DNA from: Candidatus Cloacimonadota bacterium
Lineage (GTDB): Bacteria; Cloacimonadota; Cloacimonadia; Cloacimonadales; TCS61
Assembly: GCA_029932755.1 (NCBI GenBank)
Contig: JAOZPK010000023.1
Location: forward strand, 1 to 20,845
Length of the DNA stretch: 20,845 nucleotides
Direction of reading: 5' to 3'
Shown here in pieces: positions 6,648 to 15,700 of the stretch (positions are counted from its first letter, which is position 1; every line of letters begins with the position of its first letter). The translations under genes and the position numbers were made by a program. The notes below the pieces were generated by a model. It was given only the letters and a program-made list of their open reading frames with translations. It was not told where the DNA came from and ran no database searches.

Positions 6648-7061
6648 TTAAGCCTGATTTTCCATATAATTTTTTAAAATAATTGATGCTGCCACCTTAT
6701 CTATAACTTTTCTGCTTTCAGCAATACCGTAACCCATATGTTTGAGTTCTTCATTAGCCTCAACAGAAGTATATCTTTCATCCCAAAAAATCACCGGGAT
6801 GTTAACATTACTCTTTAATACCTCAGAAAATTCGCGAACTTCTAAAGTTTTCTTTGTATCTTCTCCATTAAGGTTTAACGGTAAACCCAGAATTATCTTT
6901 CTTACTTCTTCAGATTTTATTATATTCTTAATTTCGGAGATTGTGTCATCATCATTGGGAATAACCCGGTAGGGTTGAGAAATAATTTGAAGAGGATCAC
7001 TAAGAGCGATACCAATTCTCACCTCACCAAAATCGATTCCCATTAGTCTAAATAAAACCAT
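6648..7061 (-). CDS. ruvX: Putative pre-16S rRNA nuclease / Holliday junction resolvase-like RuvX (YqgF)
   Basis: A YqgF-family protein of about 137 residues with an RNase H-like fold. Catalytic acidic sites are visible in LMGIDFGEVRIGIALSD (first Asp), in FWDERYTSVEA and in IDKVAASIIL. The ILGLPLNLNG segment is also characteristic. The family is linked to 16S rRNA 5'-end maturation. The ATG at 7059-7061 (MVLFRLMGIDFG) was chosen over a TTG nine bases earlier and an ATG six codons later. None has a clear ribosome binding site, so the start is uncertain by a few residues. It sits 41 bases after a coiled-coil protein gene and before mltG, a pairing seen in many bacteria. Confidence 0.92.
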   Translation of the reverse strand: MVLFRLMGIDFGEVRIGIALSDPLQIISQPYRVIPNDDDTISEIKNIIKSEEVRKIILGLPLNLNGEDTKKTLEVREFSEVLKSNVNIPVIFWDERYTSVEANEELKHMGYGIAESRKVIDKVAASIILKNYMENQA

Positions 7062-7102
7062 AATAAACAATTACGCTGTAAACAAAGTAGACAGGCAATC
7101 TA

Positions 7103-7438
7103 TCAAGAGGATGTGTTCTTGTCCTCTTTTGCTTCTGTTTTATCCTCTTCTCTCTTCTGAAGTTCTATAATCTGCTCTCTTTTTGCTTTGATCTGCTTTT
7201 CTAAAAGCTTGATTTTATCTAATATTGCAATAATTTCAGGAAATTCAGAAAATTTCTTTTTATTTGACACAATAAATTCACCTATCTCTGTTTTATGGTC
7301 TTTTATTTTTCTTGTAAAATTGCTTATTTTAAGCTTTAATGCTGAAATTTTGCTAACTTCTTCAACCTTATCAAAGACCCTTGATAATGCTGCATTCGCC
7401 TCTCTTCTTATGTTTTCAAAAAAAGATTTTTTATTCAA
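7103..7438 (-). CDS. Small charged coiled-coil protein
   Basis: A 111-residue cytoplasmic protein that begins with TTG (7436-7438) behind a strong ribosome binding site (AAAGGAGGAAGAT). It is Lys/Glu-rich and almost wholly helical by composition. Residues about 68-98 (IIAILDKIKLLEKQIKAKREQI) form a likely coiled coil, and the tail is hydrophilic (EEDKTEAKEDKNTSS). There is no signal peptide or membrane segment. It heads the minus-strand set that continues with ruvX and mltG and lies divergent to the first C25 protease gene. I do not recognise a family. A cell-envelope or division role would be guesswork from its neighbours. Confidence 0.65.
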   Translation of the reverse strand: MNKKSFFENIRREANAALSRVFDKVEEVSKISALKLKISNFTRKIKDHKTEIGEFIVSNKKKFSEFPEIIAILDKIKLLEKQIKAKREQIIELQKREEDKTEAKEDKNTSS

Positions 7439-7555
7439 ATCTTCCTCCTTTCATGTTTTGAATTTCCAAATAATCCATTTTTTGTCAATTGTAAAATTTA
7501 ATATATAATTTAGATAAGATAAAGAAACTAACAAAAATGATTCTTTTTTTTTGAA

Positions 7556-7572
7556 TTGGTTTCATTATTGCA
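7556..7572 (+). promoter_or_regulatory. Putative sigma-54 (-24/-12) promoter of the Kgp-like protease
   Basis: The sequence TTGG at 7556-7559 and TTGCA at 7568-7572 gives GG-N10-GC, the spacing required for RpoN promoters (consensus TTGGCACG-N4-TTGCA). The GC lies 44 bases before the ATG, so transcription would start near 7583 and leave a leader of about 33 bases containing the AAGGAG site. The element CNTTATTGCAT is shared, at a similar distance, with the promoter region of the second protease. No convincing -35/-10 pair competes. Confidence 0.65.
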
Positions 7573-7615
7573 TATTAAAAAATTGAAAATCTAAATTTTA
7601 AGGAGAAATGAAAAA

Positions 7616-10600
7616 ATGAAAAAGATATTTTTTATAATTTTTGTATTAATGGTTGCTTTTACCTCTGCTAAAAGCTATGAGATCACACTTTCTGATAATG
7701 AAAGTGCTGTAGAAATTTCTGAAAATAATTATCAAAGATTAGAAGTATTATTTAATTTTGAGGGAATTAATACTCTCGAAGTAGAAACAAAAGAGGGCAT
7801 TTTTAACGAGTTGATCATTCCCGGAACATATTCAACAAAAGAAATTGGCGCACCAAAACTGCCATCCGCAAACGAATTGATAGTAATTCCATTTGGTGCT
7901 GAAGTTTCCATAAAAGCTTTAAATTATAATGTTACAGAGTTTCCATTGAGTGATTATGGTATCACAAATTTGATCATACCGGTACAGCCTTCACTCTCTA
8001 AAAGTCAAAATCCGGAAGATGTAGAATTTGTTTATAATGAAGAATTGTATTTGCAAAAATACAATACTGAACTTGTAAACGTTGAAATTTTAGGAATTAT
8101 GCGTGGAGTTCGTCTTGCACGCTTAACTGTAAATCCAATTAATTATGATGCCACAAGAGGAATAATTGAAGTTTACAATAATATTGAAGTAGAAGTAACT
8201 TTTGAAGGCAGCAATGAATATTTAACGGAGCATAAAAGAACATCAACTTACTCACCCTATTTTGAAGCTGTTTATCATAACATCATCAATAGCCGTGATT
8301 ATGACGATCATCCTGACCTGACAACATATCCCATTAAAATGCTTTTGATTGCCGATGATATGTTTGAAAGTAACGCTCTATTACAAGAATATATCGAGTG
8401 GAAAACAAAGAAAGGTTTCACAGTTGTAGAGAATTATGATCTTACCACTCCAAATGCAATTCAAAGCTGGATTCAAGCAGAATATAATCAAGATATGGTT
8501 CCAAGCTTTATTGTGATCGTTGGTGATACTGGTCAAATCCCTGCTTCTGCAAACGGTTCTCAATCTAATAAGGTAACTGACCTTTATTACGGTTCAGTTG
8601 ATGGTGATTATTTTCCAGACATTTATTACAGCCGTCTTTCTGCTACAAACGATACACAACTTAATGCTCAATTAAATAAGATTCTCTATTATGAAAAATA
8701 TCAATTTGCCGATCCTACTTATCTTGATAACGTAACACTTATTGCCGGTGCTGATGGATCGCATAATCCAACTCACGGACAACCTACAGTTCTTTATGGA
8801 ACAGAAAATTATTATAATACCGTACATGGTTATAATGACGTTAATCTCTACCTGACTTCATATACAGGTTGTTATGATACAGTTAATGATGGTATTAGTT
8901 TTATCAATTATACCGCTCATGGAAGTCAGACTTCTTGGGCAGATCCATCACTTACTCAGGGTGAAGTAAATTCATTTACAAATATCAATAAATATCCTGT
9001 AGCTATTGGAAATTGCTGCCTTGCTGCAGATTTTGGTTATTCGGAATGTTTCGGTGAAACATGGTTAAGAAAAGCAAACGGTGGCGCAGTTGGTTATATT
9101 GGATCTGCGCCTTCTTCCTATTGGGATGAAGATGTTTTCTGGTCTGTTGGAGCTTTTTCTTATGTAGGAAATGGTCAAGTACCACTTATTGAAGATACCA
9201 CATGGGGTGTTTATGATGCAGCGTGGATAACAGACTATGTTTCACTCGGTGGACTTATGATGATCGGTAATCTTGCAGTTACCGAAGATGGTGGTAGTTT
9301 AGTGCAATATTATTGGCAGGCATATAATGTACTCGGTGACGCTTCACTTGTGATGTATAATACTCAAGGATATGAGAACGATGTAAGTTATATGGGTATT
9401 TTACCTCTTGGCATTGATTATTTTGAGGTAACTGCTGAACCTGGTTCTTATGTGGCTATCTCTTTTGAAGGAATTCTACATGGAGCCGGACTCATTGATG
9501 AAGATGGAACAACGGATATTGTAATTGATCCTATTCTAAATGCAGGAATGGCAGATATCGTAATTACAAAACCTCAATATCAGCCAGTAGTTGAGCAAGT
9601 TCAAGTTGCTCCTTTGGTTGGACCATTTTTAACACTAAATTCATTTGAGGCACATGATGATAATAATAATATTCCCGAATATAATGAAGCTATAACTTTA
9701 GATGTATATCTGGAAAATGTAGGAACAGAAGGTACATCTAATATAGTTAACACACTTACTACAGATGATAGCTATATCACAATTATAGATGCTGAAGAAA
9801 CTGTTGTCCTTATAGAAGCAGGTGAGATCGTTTCTCTTATCGATGCCTTTGCTTTTGATGTTGCAAACAATATTCCAGATCAGCACTCAGCAACATTCAC
9901 CTTAGAAATGGTTGCTAACGAAGGTACATGGACAGCTCAATTCAATATTACTTTCAATGCTCCAGCCTTTGAAGCAGGTTCAATGGAAATAGCAGATTCA
10001 GGTGGAGATGGTGTTCTTGATCCGGGTGAAACGGCTACACTTTCATTCCCAATTCTTAATAGTGGAAATGCAATATCAGAAGATATTACTGCTATACTTA
10101 CTTCTTCTTCTCCTGACTTGATCACGATCATCGAAGGTACATATGAGATAACAGGACTGGGAATAGGAGAAGAGGATATTGCCAGCTTCGAGATCGTGGT
10201 TGCTGATGATGCGACACTCGGCATGATCGCAACTCTTGTATTGATGATAAACAGTAGTGGATATACCAACGCTTTTCCATATTATCCTTCAATTGGTCTT
10301 ATCATGGAAAATTTTGAGACAGGTGACTTTTCACTTTTCAATTGGCAGATGGGTACATTTGGCTGGGTAATTGATTCTGTAAATGCTTATGAAGGAGATT
10401 ATTGTGCTAAGTCTACAACTATCACTCATAATCAGACTGCTTCTCTCAGTGTAACTATGGATGTAGCTACAGATGGTGAAATCTCATTCTACAAAAATGT
10501 ATCATCAGAGAATAATTATGATTACTTGAGATTTTATATTAATAACCAGGAACAAGGTGAATGGGCCGGTACTGTAGCATGGTCACAGGAAGCATATCCT

Positions 10601-11341
10601 GTATCAGCCGGAACAGATGTCGAATTCAAATGGTCTTATGAGAAAGATGGCTCTGTCAGCAACGGAAGTGATTGCGCTTGGATCGATGAGATTATATTCC
10701 CGGCAGTAGGCGGTGGTGATGCACCTATTATCAACCTCAGCACAGAAGAGATCGATTTCGGTAATGTAGAAATAGGCGAAACAGCAATTGAGCAGCTTAC
10801 GATCTTCAATCTTGGAACAGTTGAACTTAATGGTACAATCACTGCTCCGGAAGGATTCTCATCCGAACTTACAGATTATTCAGTAGAAGCAAGTGGAGAA
10901 CTTGTGATCGAGATTGGATTTACTCCTACAGAAGCAATAGTATATTCAGATGATCTTGTTATCACCAGTAATGATCCTAACCAGAGTGAAGTAACCGTAG
11001 CTCTCAGTGGAACCGGCGTAAGTGTAGGAAATGATCTTAATCTTATTCCTACAGTTACAGAACTTACCGGTAACTATCCGAATCCATTTAATCCTACTAC
11101 AAATATTAATTTCAGTTTGAAAGCTGATTCCAGAGTATCACTGGTAATTTACAATATCCGTGGACAGAGAGTGAAAACACTGGTTAATGATAACATGCAG
11201 GCAGGATGGCATTCTATAGTCTGGGATGGAAGAGATGATAATGGTAAGAGTGTATCAAGCGGAGTTTATTTCAATGGTTTCGATACATCCTCTATGGACG
11301 GTGATTACACCAGCGTTAAGAAAATGATACTATTGAAATAG
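7616..11341 (+). CDS. Lysine-gingipain (Kgp)-like C25 cysteine protease with T9SS sorting domain
   Basis: A 1241-residue secreted protease. In order: signal peptide (1-18); pro-domain (about 20-227); C25 catalytic domain (about 228-582) with His435 in NYTAHGSQTSWADP and Cys468 in AIGNCCLAADF; immunoglobulin-like domain (about 596-665, GSYVAISFEGILHGAG); two CARDB-like beta modules (about 670-893); a jelly-roll, cleaved-adhesin-like domain (about 896-1030, MENFETGDFSLFNW); an ASH/HYDIN-like domain (about 1037-1134, IDFGNVEIGETA); and the NYPNPFNP sorting domain (1146-1241). The catalytic and Ig-like parts follow Porphyromonas Kgp closely, including the Thr two before the His and the Asp in YWDEDVFWSVG (D506), which I recall as its Lys-specificity residues (T442, D516). 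An Arg-Asp (R227-D228) marks the likely activation cut. The ATG at 7616 was chosen because the ATG at 7608 reads into a stop after two codons. The gene has its own putative sigma-54 promoter and terminator. Confidence 0.95.
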   Translation: MKKIFFIIFVLMVAFTSAKSYEITLSDNESAVEISENNYQRLEVLFNFEGINTLEVETKEGIFNELIIPGTYSTKEIGAPKLPSANELIVIPFGAEVSIKALNYNVTEFPLSDYGITNLIIPVQPSLSKSQNPEDVEFVYNEELYLQKYNTELVNVEILGIMRGVRLARLTVNPINYDATRGIIEVYNNIEVEVTFEGSNEYLTEHKRTSTYSPYFEAVYHNIINSRDYDDHPDLTTYPIKMLLIADDMFESNALLQEYIEWKTKKGFTVVENYDLTTPNAIQSWIQAEYNQDMVPSFIVIVGDTGQIPASANGSQSNKVTDLYYGSVDGDYFPDIYYSRLSATNDTQLNAQLNKILYYEKYQFADPTYLDNVTLIAGADGSHNPTHGQPTVLYGTENYYNTVHGYNDVNLYLTSYTGCYDTVNDGISFINYTAHGSQTSWADPSLTQGEVNSFTNINKYPVAIGNCCLAADFGYSECFGETWLRKANGGAVGYIGSAPSSYWDEDVFWSVGAFSYVGNGQVPLIEDTTWGVYDAAWITDYVSLGGLMMIGNLAVTEDGGSLVQYYWQAYNVLGDASLVMYNTQGYENDVSYMGILPLGIDYFEVTAEPGSYVAISFEGILHGAGLIDEDGTTDIVIDPILNAGMADIVITKPQYQPVVEQVQVAPLVGPFLTLNSFEAHDDNNNIPEYNEAITLDVYLENVGTEGTSNIVNTLTTDDSYITIIDAEETVVLIEAGEIVSLIDAFAFDVANNIPDQHSATFTLEMVANEGTWTAQFNITFNAPAFEAGSMEIADSGGDGVLDPGETATLSFPILNSGNAISEDITAILTSSSPDLITIIEGTYEITGLGIGEEDIASFEIVVADDATLGMIATLVLMINSSGYTNAFPYYPSIGLIMENFETGDFSLFNWQMGTFGWVIDSVNAYEGDYCAKSTTITHNQTASLSVTMDVATDGEISFYKNVSSENNYDYLRFYINNQEQGEWAGTVAWSQEAYPVSAGTDVEFKWSYEKDGSVSNGSDCAWIDEIIFPAVGGGDAPIINLSTEEIDFGNVEIGETAIEQLTIFNLGTVELNGTITAPEGFSSELTDYSVEASGELVIEIGFTPTEAIVYSDDLVITSNDPNQSEVTVALSGTGVSVGNDLNLIPTVTELTGNYPNPFNPTTNINFSLKADSRVSLVIYNIRGQRVKTLVNDNMQAGWHSIVWDGRDDNGKSVSSGVYFNGFDTSSMDGDYTSVKKMILLK

Positions 11342-11380
11342 GAATATTTCGCGAAGCAACTTATTCCTCCTATTGAAATA
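11330..11380 (+). repeat. 40-base palindromic insert with repeated gene end after the first protease
   Basis: The last coding bases CTATTGAAATA (11330-11340) recur exactly at 11370-11380. Between them lies a palindrome-like segment: AATAGGAATA at its start pairs with TATTCCTCCTATT at its end, around TTTCGCGAAGC. The equivalent place after the third protease has a single CTATTGAAATA and no insert, so the segment was gained after the duplication or lost from the other copy. It leaves the protein end unchanged (MILLK) but changes TAA to TAG. Confidence 0.6.
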
Positions 11381-11494
11381 AGGATAAGTATGTGTGGACA
11401 GCCCATTGAGCTGCCCAAAAAAAGGTAGATCAATGATCTACCACTACGAAAAATAGTAGAAGCCCAGTTCTGCAGTTGCTGAACTGGGTTTTTT
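11370..11494 (+). repeat. Structured 3' trailer, copy 1
   Basis: This stretch matches 19941-20063 after the third protease. It has AAGGATAAGTATGTG, ATTGAGCTGCCC, a hairpin GGTAGATC/GATCTACC (11424-11442), CCACTACGAA, and the terminator stem. The two copies keep the order and spacing of the hairpins while loop bases and some paired bases differ. It has no coding potential that I can see. Confidence 0.75.
11462..11494 (+). terminator. Terminator of the Kgp-like protease gene
   Basis: Stem CCCAGTTC/GAACTGGG (11463-11470 with 11481-11488) around a ten-base loop that can pair further (TGCA with TGC), followed by TTTTTT. It separates the protease from the convergent gene at 11510-12505. It is the variant partner of the terminator at 20032-20063. 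Confidence 0.9.
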
Positions 11495-11509
11495 AATAAT
11501 CAACACATT

Positions 11510-12505
11510 TCACTTTAAATATGTAATTTTCTTTACATATTCTTGTTTTGAATTGGAAATCTTTATTAAATAGATTCCCGATGTTTGAGCTTCACAATTC
11601 CATAAAACAGAGCCAACAGAAGGCAGATTCATTTTCGAAAAAACCTTTTGTCCTTTGATATTATAGATCTCAAGCATTATATGCTCGTTTTGTTCGCTGC
11701 TTAATTGAAAAGAAATTGTTGTAGTATTATTGAACGGATTCGGATAATTGCTTAATTTGTGATTCGTAATTGATAATTTGTAATCATCTGCACTGTTTAC
11801 TCCATCCCACCAAGTGTAGACAATATATGGGCATTCATATAAATATGCGTTTCCTGATGTAAATCTTAAACAATCACCATATTGATCCCAGTCGTTGTTA
11901 ACCATGAAACGAAGACGGAATTGTGTTTTATCTCTACCGGTTGTATAATCTTCCTGAATGCATGTTGTTACTTCCAGATTTTTGAATTCTGAAGTAGCAT
12001 TCTCACTGATTACACCAATATTAGAGGTGAGAGTTTGAGAATCCCCGGGATCACCTGCTGTCCAATCTCCCACATCAAGTTGGTTACCGTAATCAATATG
12101 ATCTACAATGCAATCTGTTGTATCGGGTGGTGGGATGATATCCCAAATAGGAAATTGTCCGAATACACCATTTCCAACTGAAAAAAATTGATGTACGAAT
12201 ATTTCCGCTTGTTGTAAGATATAACCCTCTGGAATATTTGGTAATTCGTATGATAAGTATCCCCTACTTGTAGCAAAGTCGCTATATCCATAATCTCCAC
12301 AGCTAAAAAAAGTGTCACCTGTATTATAAAAAAATGTGTAGGTGTCCCAATTGTAGGTAATATCACCATCCAAGTTCGGTATGCTGTAGAGCGTATCTAT
12401 TATGGTATCTGCAAAAAGAGTAGAGCCCATAATAAACAAGAATAGGAAAATAATAAATGGAATGGTTATTGATTTTAGACTTTTAGTGTTTGCTATTTTT
12501 CTCAT
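11510..12505 (-). CDS. Secreted beta-rich protein with T9SS sorting domain
   Basis: A 331-residue protein with an N-terminal signal (Lys-rich start, hydrophobic residues about 14-30, likely cut after LFA). Residues 35-235 form an acidic, aromatic, beta-rich region: ADTIIDTLYSIPNLDGDI, RGYLSYELPNIPEGYILQQAEIFVHQF, DYGNQLDVGDWTAGDPGDSQTL, DYTTGRDKTQFRLRF. This layout resembles DNRLRE-like surface or carbohydrate-related beta-sandwiches, but I cannot name the family. Residues 250-331 are a Por/T9SS-type sorting domain (NYPNPFNNTTTISF, LEIYNIKGQKVF, SGIYLIKI). That tail belongs to a different subtype from the three protease tails, so it was not copied from them. AGGGA precedes the ATG. It converges on the first protease gene and diverges from the second. 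There is no catalytic signature. Confidence 0.82.
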   Translation of the reverse strand: MRKIANTKSLKSITIPFIIFLFLFIMGSTLFADTIIDTLYSIPNLDGDITYNWDTYTFFYNTGDTFFSCGDYGYSDFATSRGYLSYELPNIPEGYILQQAEIFVHQFFSVGNGVFGQFPIWDIIPPPDTTDCIVDHIDYGNQLDVGDWTAGDPGDSQTLTSNIGVISENATSEFKNLEVTTCIQEDYTTGRDKTQFRLRFMVNNDWDQYGDCLRFTSGNAYLYECPYIVYTWWDGVNSADDYKLSITNHKLSNYPNPFNNTTTISFQLSSEQNEHIMLEIYNIKGQKVFSKMNLPSVGSVLWNCEAQTSGIYLIKISNSKQEYVKKITYLK

Positions 12506-12734
12506 AATATCCCTGTTTAATTAAAACTCTGCTATAAATACTATTTGATAATTTAAGTTTTCAATGATGAAGACTATCCGAAAAAGTATTATTGTGATAA
12601 TAATGTCAAACTTTTTTAATAAATGCAAGCCAATTAAATTTAATTATAAATAGAACTCCTAATAACCTATTAATTTTACTTTTTGGAACCCTTATTGCAT
12701 TTATAATAAAAATAAATAATATAGGAGTTAATTC
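12506..12734. other. Divergent intergenic region with a small palindrome
   Basis: These 229 A/T-rich bases hold the upstream regions of the minus-strand secreted protein and of the second protease. A perfect inverted repeat, TATTAT-TGTG-ATAATA, lies at 12587-12602, about 80 bases upstream of the putative sigma-54 promoter, where an activator site would be expected. Its composition makes a chance origin possible. No coding frame is visible. Confidence 0.35.
12683..12699 (+). promoter_or_regulatory. Putative sigma-54 (-24/-12) promoter of the second and third proteases
   Basis: TTGGAAC (12683-12689) and TTGCA (12695-12699) form GG-N10-GC, close to the RpoN consensus TTGGCACG-N4-TTGCA. The GC lies 36 bases before the ATG, which places the transcript start near 12710 and leaves room for the AGGAG site. 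A TATAAT at 12702-12707 overlaps the far side but has no -35 partner at 16-18 bases. The match to the element at 7556-7572 (TTGG, C, TTATTGCAT at the same spacing) is the strongest support. Confidence 0.65.
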
Positions 12735-15700
12735 ATGAAAATGAGATTAATATTTATTCTAATTAGTTTTACAATGATGACTGCGGTTCTTTCCGCAACT
12801 GTTATAAACAAGGAATTTACATTTGATGAACCAACAATTAAGAAAATTGATAACTATGATAGGATCACAATTGACGGACTATCCTACAATTATGAACCGG
12901 GGCATCCGGAAGTTCCTATTTTACCAGTTCAGCTTATCATTCCCGCAGGAGAAGAAGCGGTAAGTGTGGAAGTAAGCTATAAAAATGCTGAGCCTGTAAC
13001 AGGTACTTTTAATGTTTATCCACGTCAAAAACCATATCCAATTAGTTATGAAGGTGAGGTTTCATTTGTAGAACCTATCAATGAGATCTATTCTAAAAAC
13101 GAATTTTATCCTGCTGAATTAGTTTCTGAAGTTACTACGCAATATCTACGCGGACATTCAATTGCACTTCTAAATCTTTTTCCGGTACAATATAATCCGG
13201 TAACCAAAGAGTTGCTTTATTATAGTTCTATTACTATTTCTATTGAGACAAAGCAAACAGCACAGGCAACTTCTTCTTTCCAAAAATTCTATCGTGATGA
13301 TGCCTCGACTAAAAACAGGGTTAAGCAGCTTGTCTCTAATCCGGAAGAAGTATCATCCTATCCCGCAGCAAACAGAAACCGTGAAATTACTTATGATTAT
13401 ATTATTATCACGAGCTCTGCTTTCGAATCTAATTTTTCTGATTTTATAGAATTCAAGATGCAGCAAGGATATAATGTATTCTTAAAAACAACTAACGAAA
13501 TCTACACTGAATATACTGGAGCAGACAATAGTGAAAAGGTAAGAAATTTTATTATTGATGCCTACGAAACTATGGGAGCAGAATACATCCTTCTGGGTGG
13601 AGATACTGCTATAGTTCCTTATAGAGGTTTCTGGGTCAATTCTTATGGTACAGAAGACTATAATATCCCATCAGATCTTTATTTTTCCGGTTTAGATAGA
13701 GTAGGTACAGGCGCAGGACCTGATTGGAATGTGGATGGAGACAACAAATGGGGCGAGCATGTTGAAGCAGATTACTACAGCGAAGTATATCTTGGAAGAA
13801 TCTCTGCTGGAAATTCCGTTGAATTTTCCGCTGCTTTCAATAAGCAAATGATGTATCAGGATAGCCCTGTTATTGCTGATCTGGAAAAATCTTTAATGGT
13901 TGGTGAAGAACTTAATAATAGCCCTCAAACAAATGGTGGAGTTTATAAAAATGAAATAGTTACAGGTGGATACTTCAATGGTTATTCAACTGCCGGGTTA
14001 CCTGCAAATTTCACTAATGATACTCTTTATGATATGAACGGATATTGGAATACCAGCCAACTTTTTTCTAAAATGAATAGTGGTATTAACATCCTTAACC
14101 ATTTGGGACACTCAGGTGTTCAATATAATATGAAGTTATATAATTCTAATGTAACTAATACAAATATTACCGTAAACGGTGTGAACCATAGCTATTTCAT
14201 GATTTACAGTCAAGGCTGTTTACCCGCAGCTTTTGAGCAGGATTGTATTGCAGAAAAATTTACTACTATCGATAATGGCTGCGCAGTTTTTATTGGAAAC
14301 TCACGTTATGGCTGGTATATGCCGGGAGGAACAAATTCCAGTTCTCAATTAATGGATAGAGAATTCTTCGATGCAATATTTGGAGAAGATATAACACAAG
14401 TTGGGCCAATGAATGCTGATTCTAAAGAAGATAACGCAAGTCAGTGTGGAAATGACAATATTAGATGGGTTTATTATGAACTTATCTTATTTGGTGATCC
14501 ATCTCTGGATATTTGGACAGAAATTCCGGAAGATATCATTGCCACATTCCAACCTAGCATTCCAATGGGAACAATAGAAATTGATTTCCAAACTGATGCA
14601 CCTTATGCACGTATCGGACTTATTCAAAATGGAGAAATGATTGGAAACGGTACTGCTGATGCCAGCGGAAATGCAACTATTGAGTTTTTTGAAGTTGTAA
14701 CAATGCCGGAAACAATCTCAGTTTCAATTATTGCACATAATAAAAACCGTTTTGAATCTGAATTATTGGTCATTTCTAATGAGCCATATGTAATTTTTGA
14801 ATCATATACCGTTAATGATATATTAGGAAATGGAAATTCTCTACCAGATTTTGATGAGAGTATCACTTTTGATATGTCTCTCCAAAATGTGGGAACTGTA
14901 ACAGCTAATGGTGTAACTGCAGTTCTTTCAGAAGAAGATGATTATATAAATATTACTTCAGGTAATAATACTTTTGGTGATATGATAGCTCAACAGATCG
15001 TAACCGTTTCTGATGCATTTGCTTTGGATATTGCAGATGATGTACCGGATCAACATAATGTATTATTTACGATCGTGGCATCTGGGGAAGGTCAGGATGA
15101 TTGGACATCTACTTTTAATATGACAGTAAATGCTCCGGAATTATTCTCAAACTCATTTGTTGTCAGTGATGTTTCCGGCAACAATAATGGAGTCATTGAT
15201 CCGGGAGAAGATGCAAATATTATTATCACCGCCGAGAACATTGGTCATGCAAATTCTCCAATAACATTTGTTCATCTTACTTGTGATAACAGTGATATAA
15301 TAATCGAAAACGATCTTATAGAAATCGGTCAAATTGCAGCGCAGAGTAATGCTAATGCAGTTTTTGAAATAACTGCTGACTCGGCTATACCAGTAGGAAC
15401 AAGTGTAACGTTCCAAGTATCTATCACTTCAGGTTCCTATGATTTTAGTACTTCTTTCATAAAATGGATTGGGTTAATTATTGAAGATTTTGAAAGTGGT
15501 GATTTCATAGCCTTCCCATGGGAATTTTCCGGCAATGCTGATTGGACAATTACGACAGACGCCTATGAAGGTGTATACTCTGCAAAATCAGGTACAATTG
15601 GCAATAATGCACAATCTAATTTATCCTTAGAGCTCAATGTATTAGCTGATGGTGAAATCAGTTTTTACAGAACAGTTTCTTCCGAACTTAATTATGATTA

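Noticed and set aside
7551..7578. Sigma-70 reading of the region before the first protease (TTGAAT, 16 bases, TATTAA)
   Set aside because: It matches the consensus weakly and is not mirrored at the second protease, while the GG-N10-GC element is shared by both.
7608..7615. Upstream ATG before the first protease
   Set aside because: It reads ATG AAA AAA TGA and stops at once. The signal peptide begins at 7616.
9003..10842. Several antisense frames of 60-110 codons within the first protease, with similar ones in the third
   Set aside because: They lie opposite conserved beta-module coding sequence, have no ribosome binding sites and reflect codon bias of the sense strand.
12103..12369. 88-codon frame within the secreted protein gene on the same strand
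   Set aside because: It is an alternate frame inside a protein with signal peptide and sorting domain in the main frame, and it shows no family pattern.
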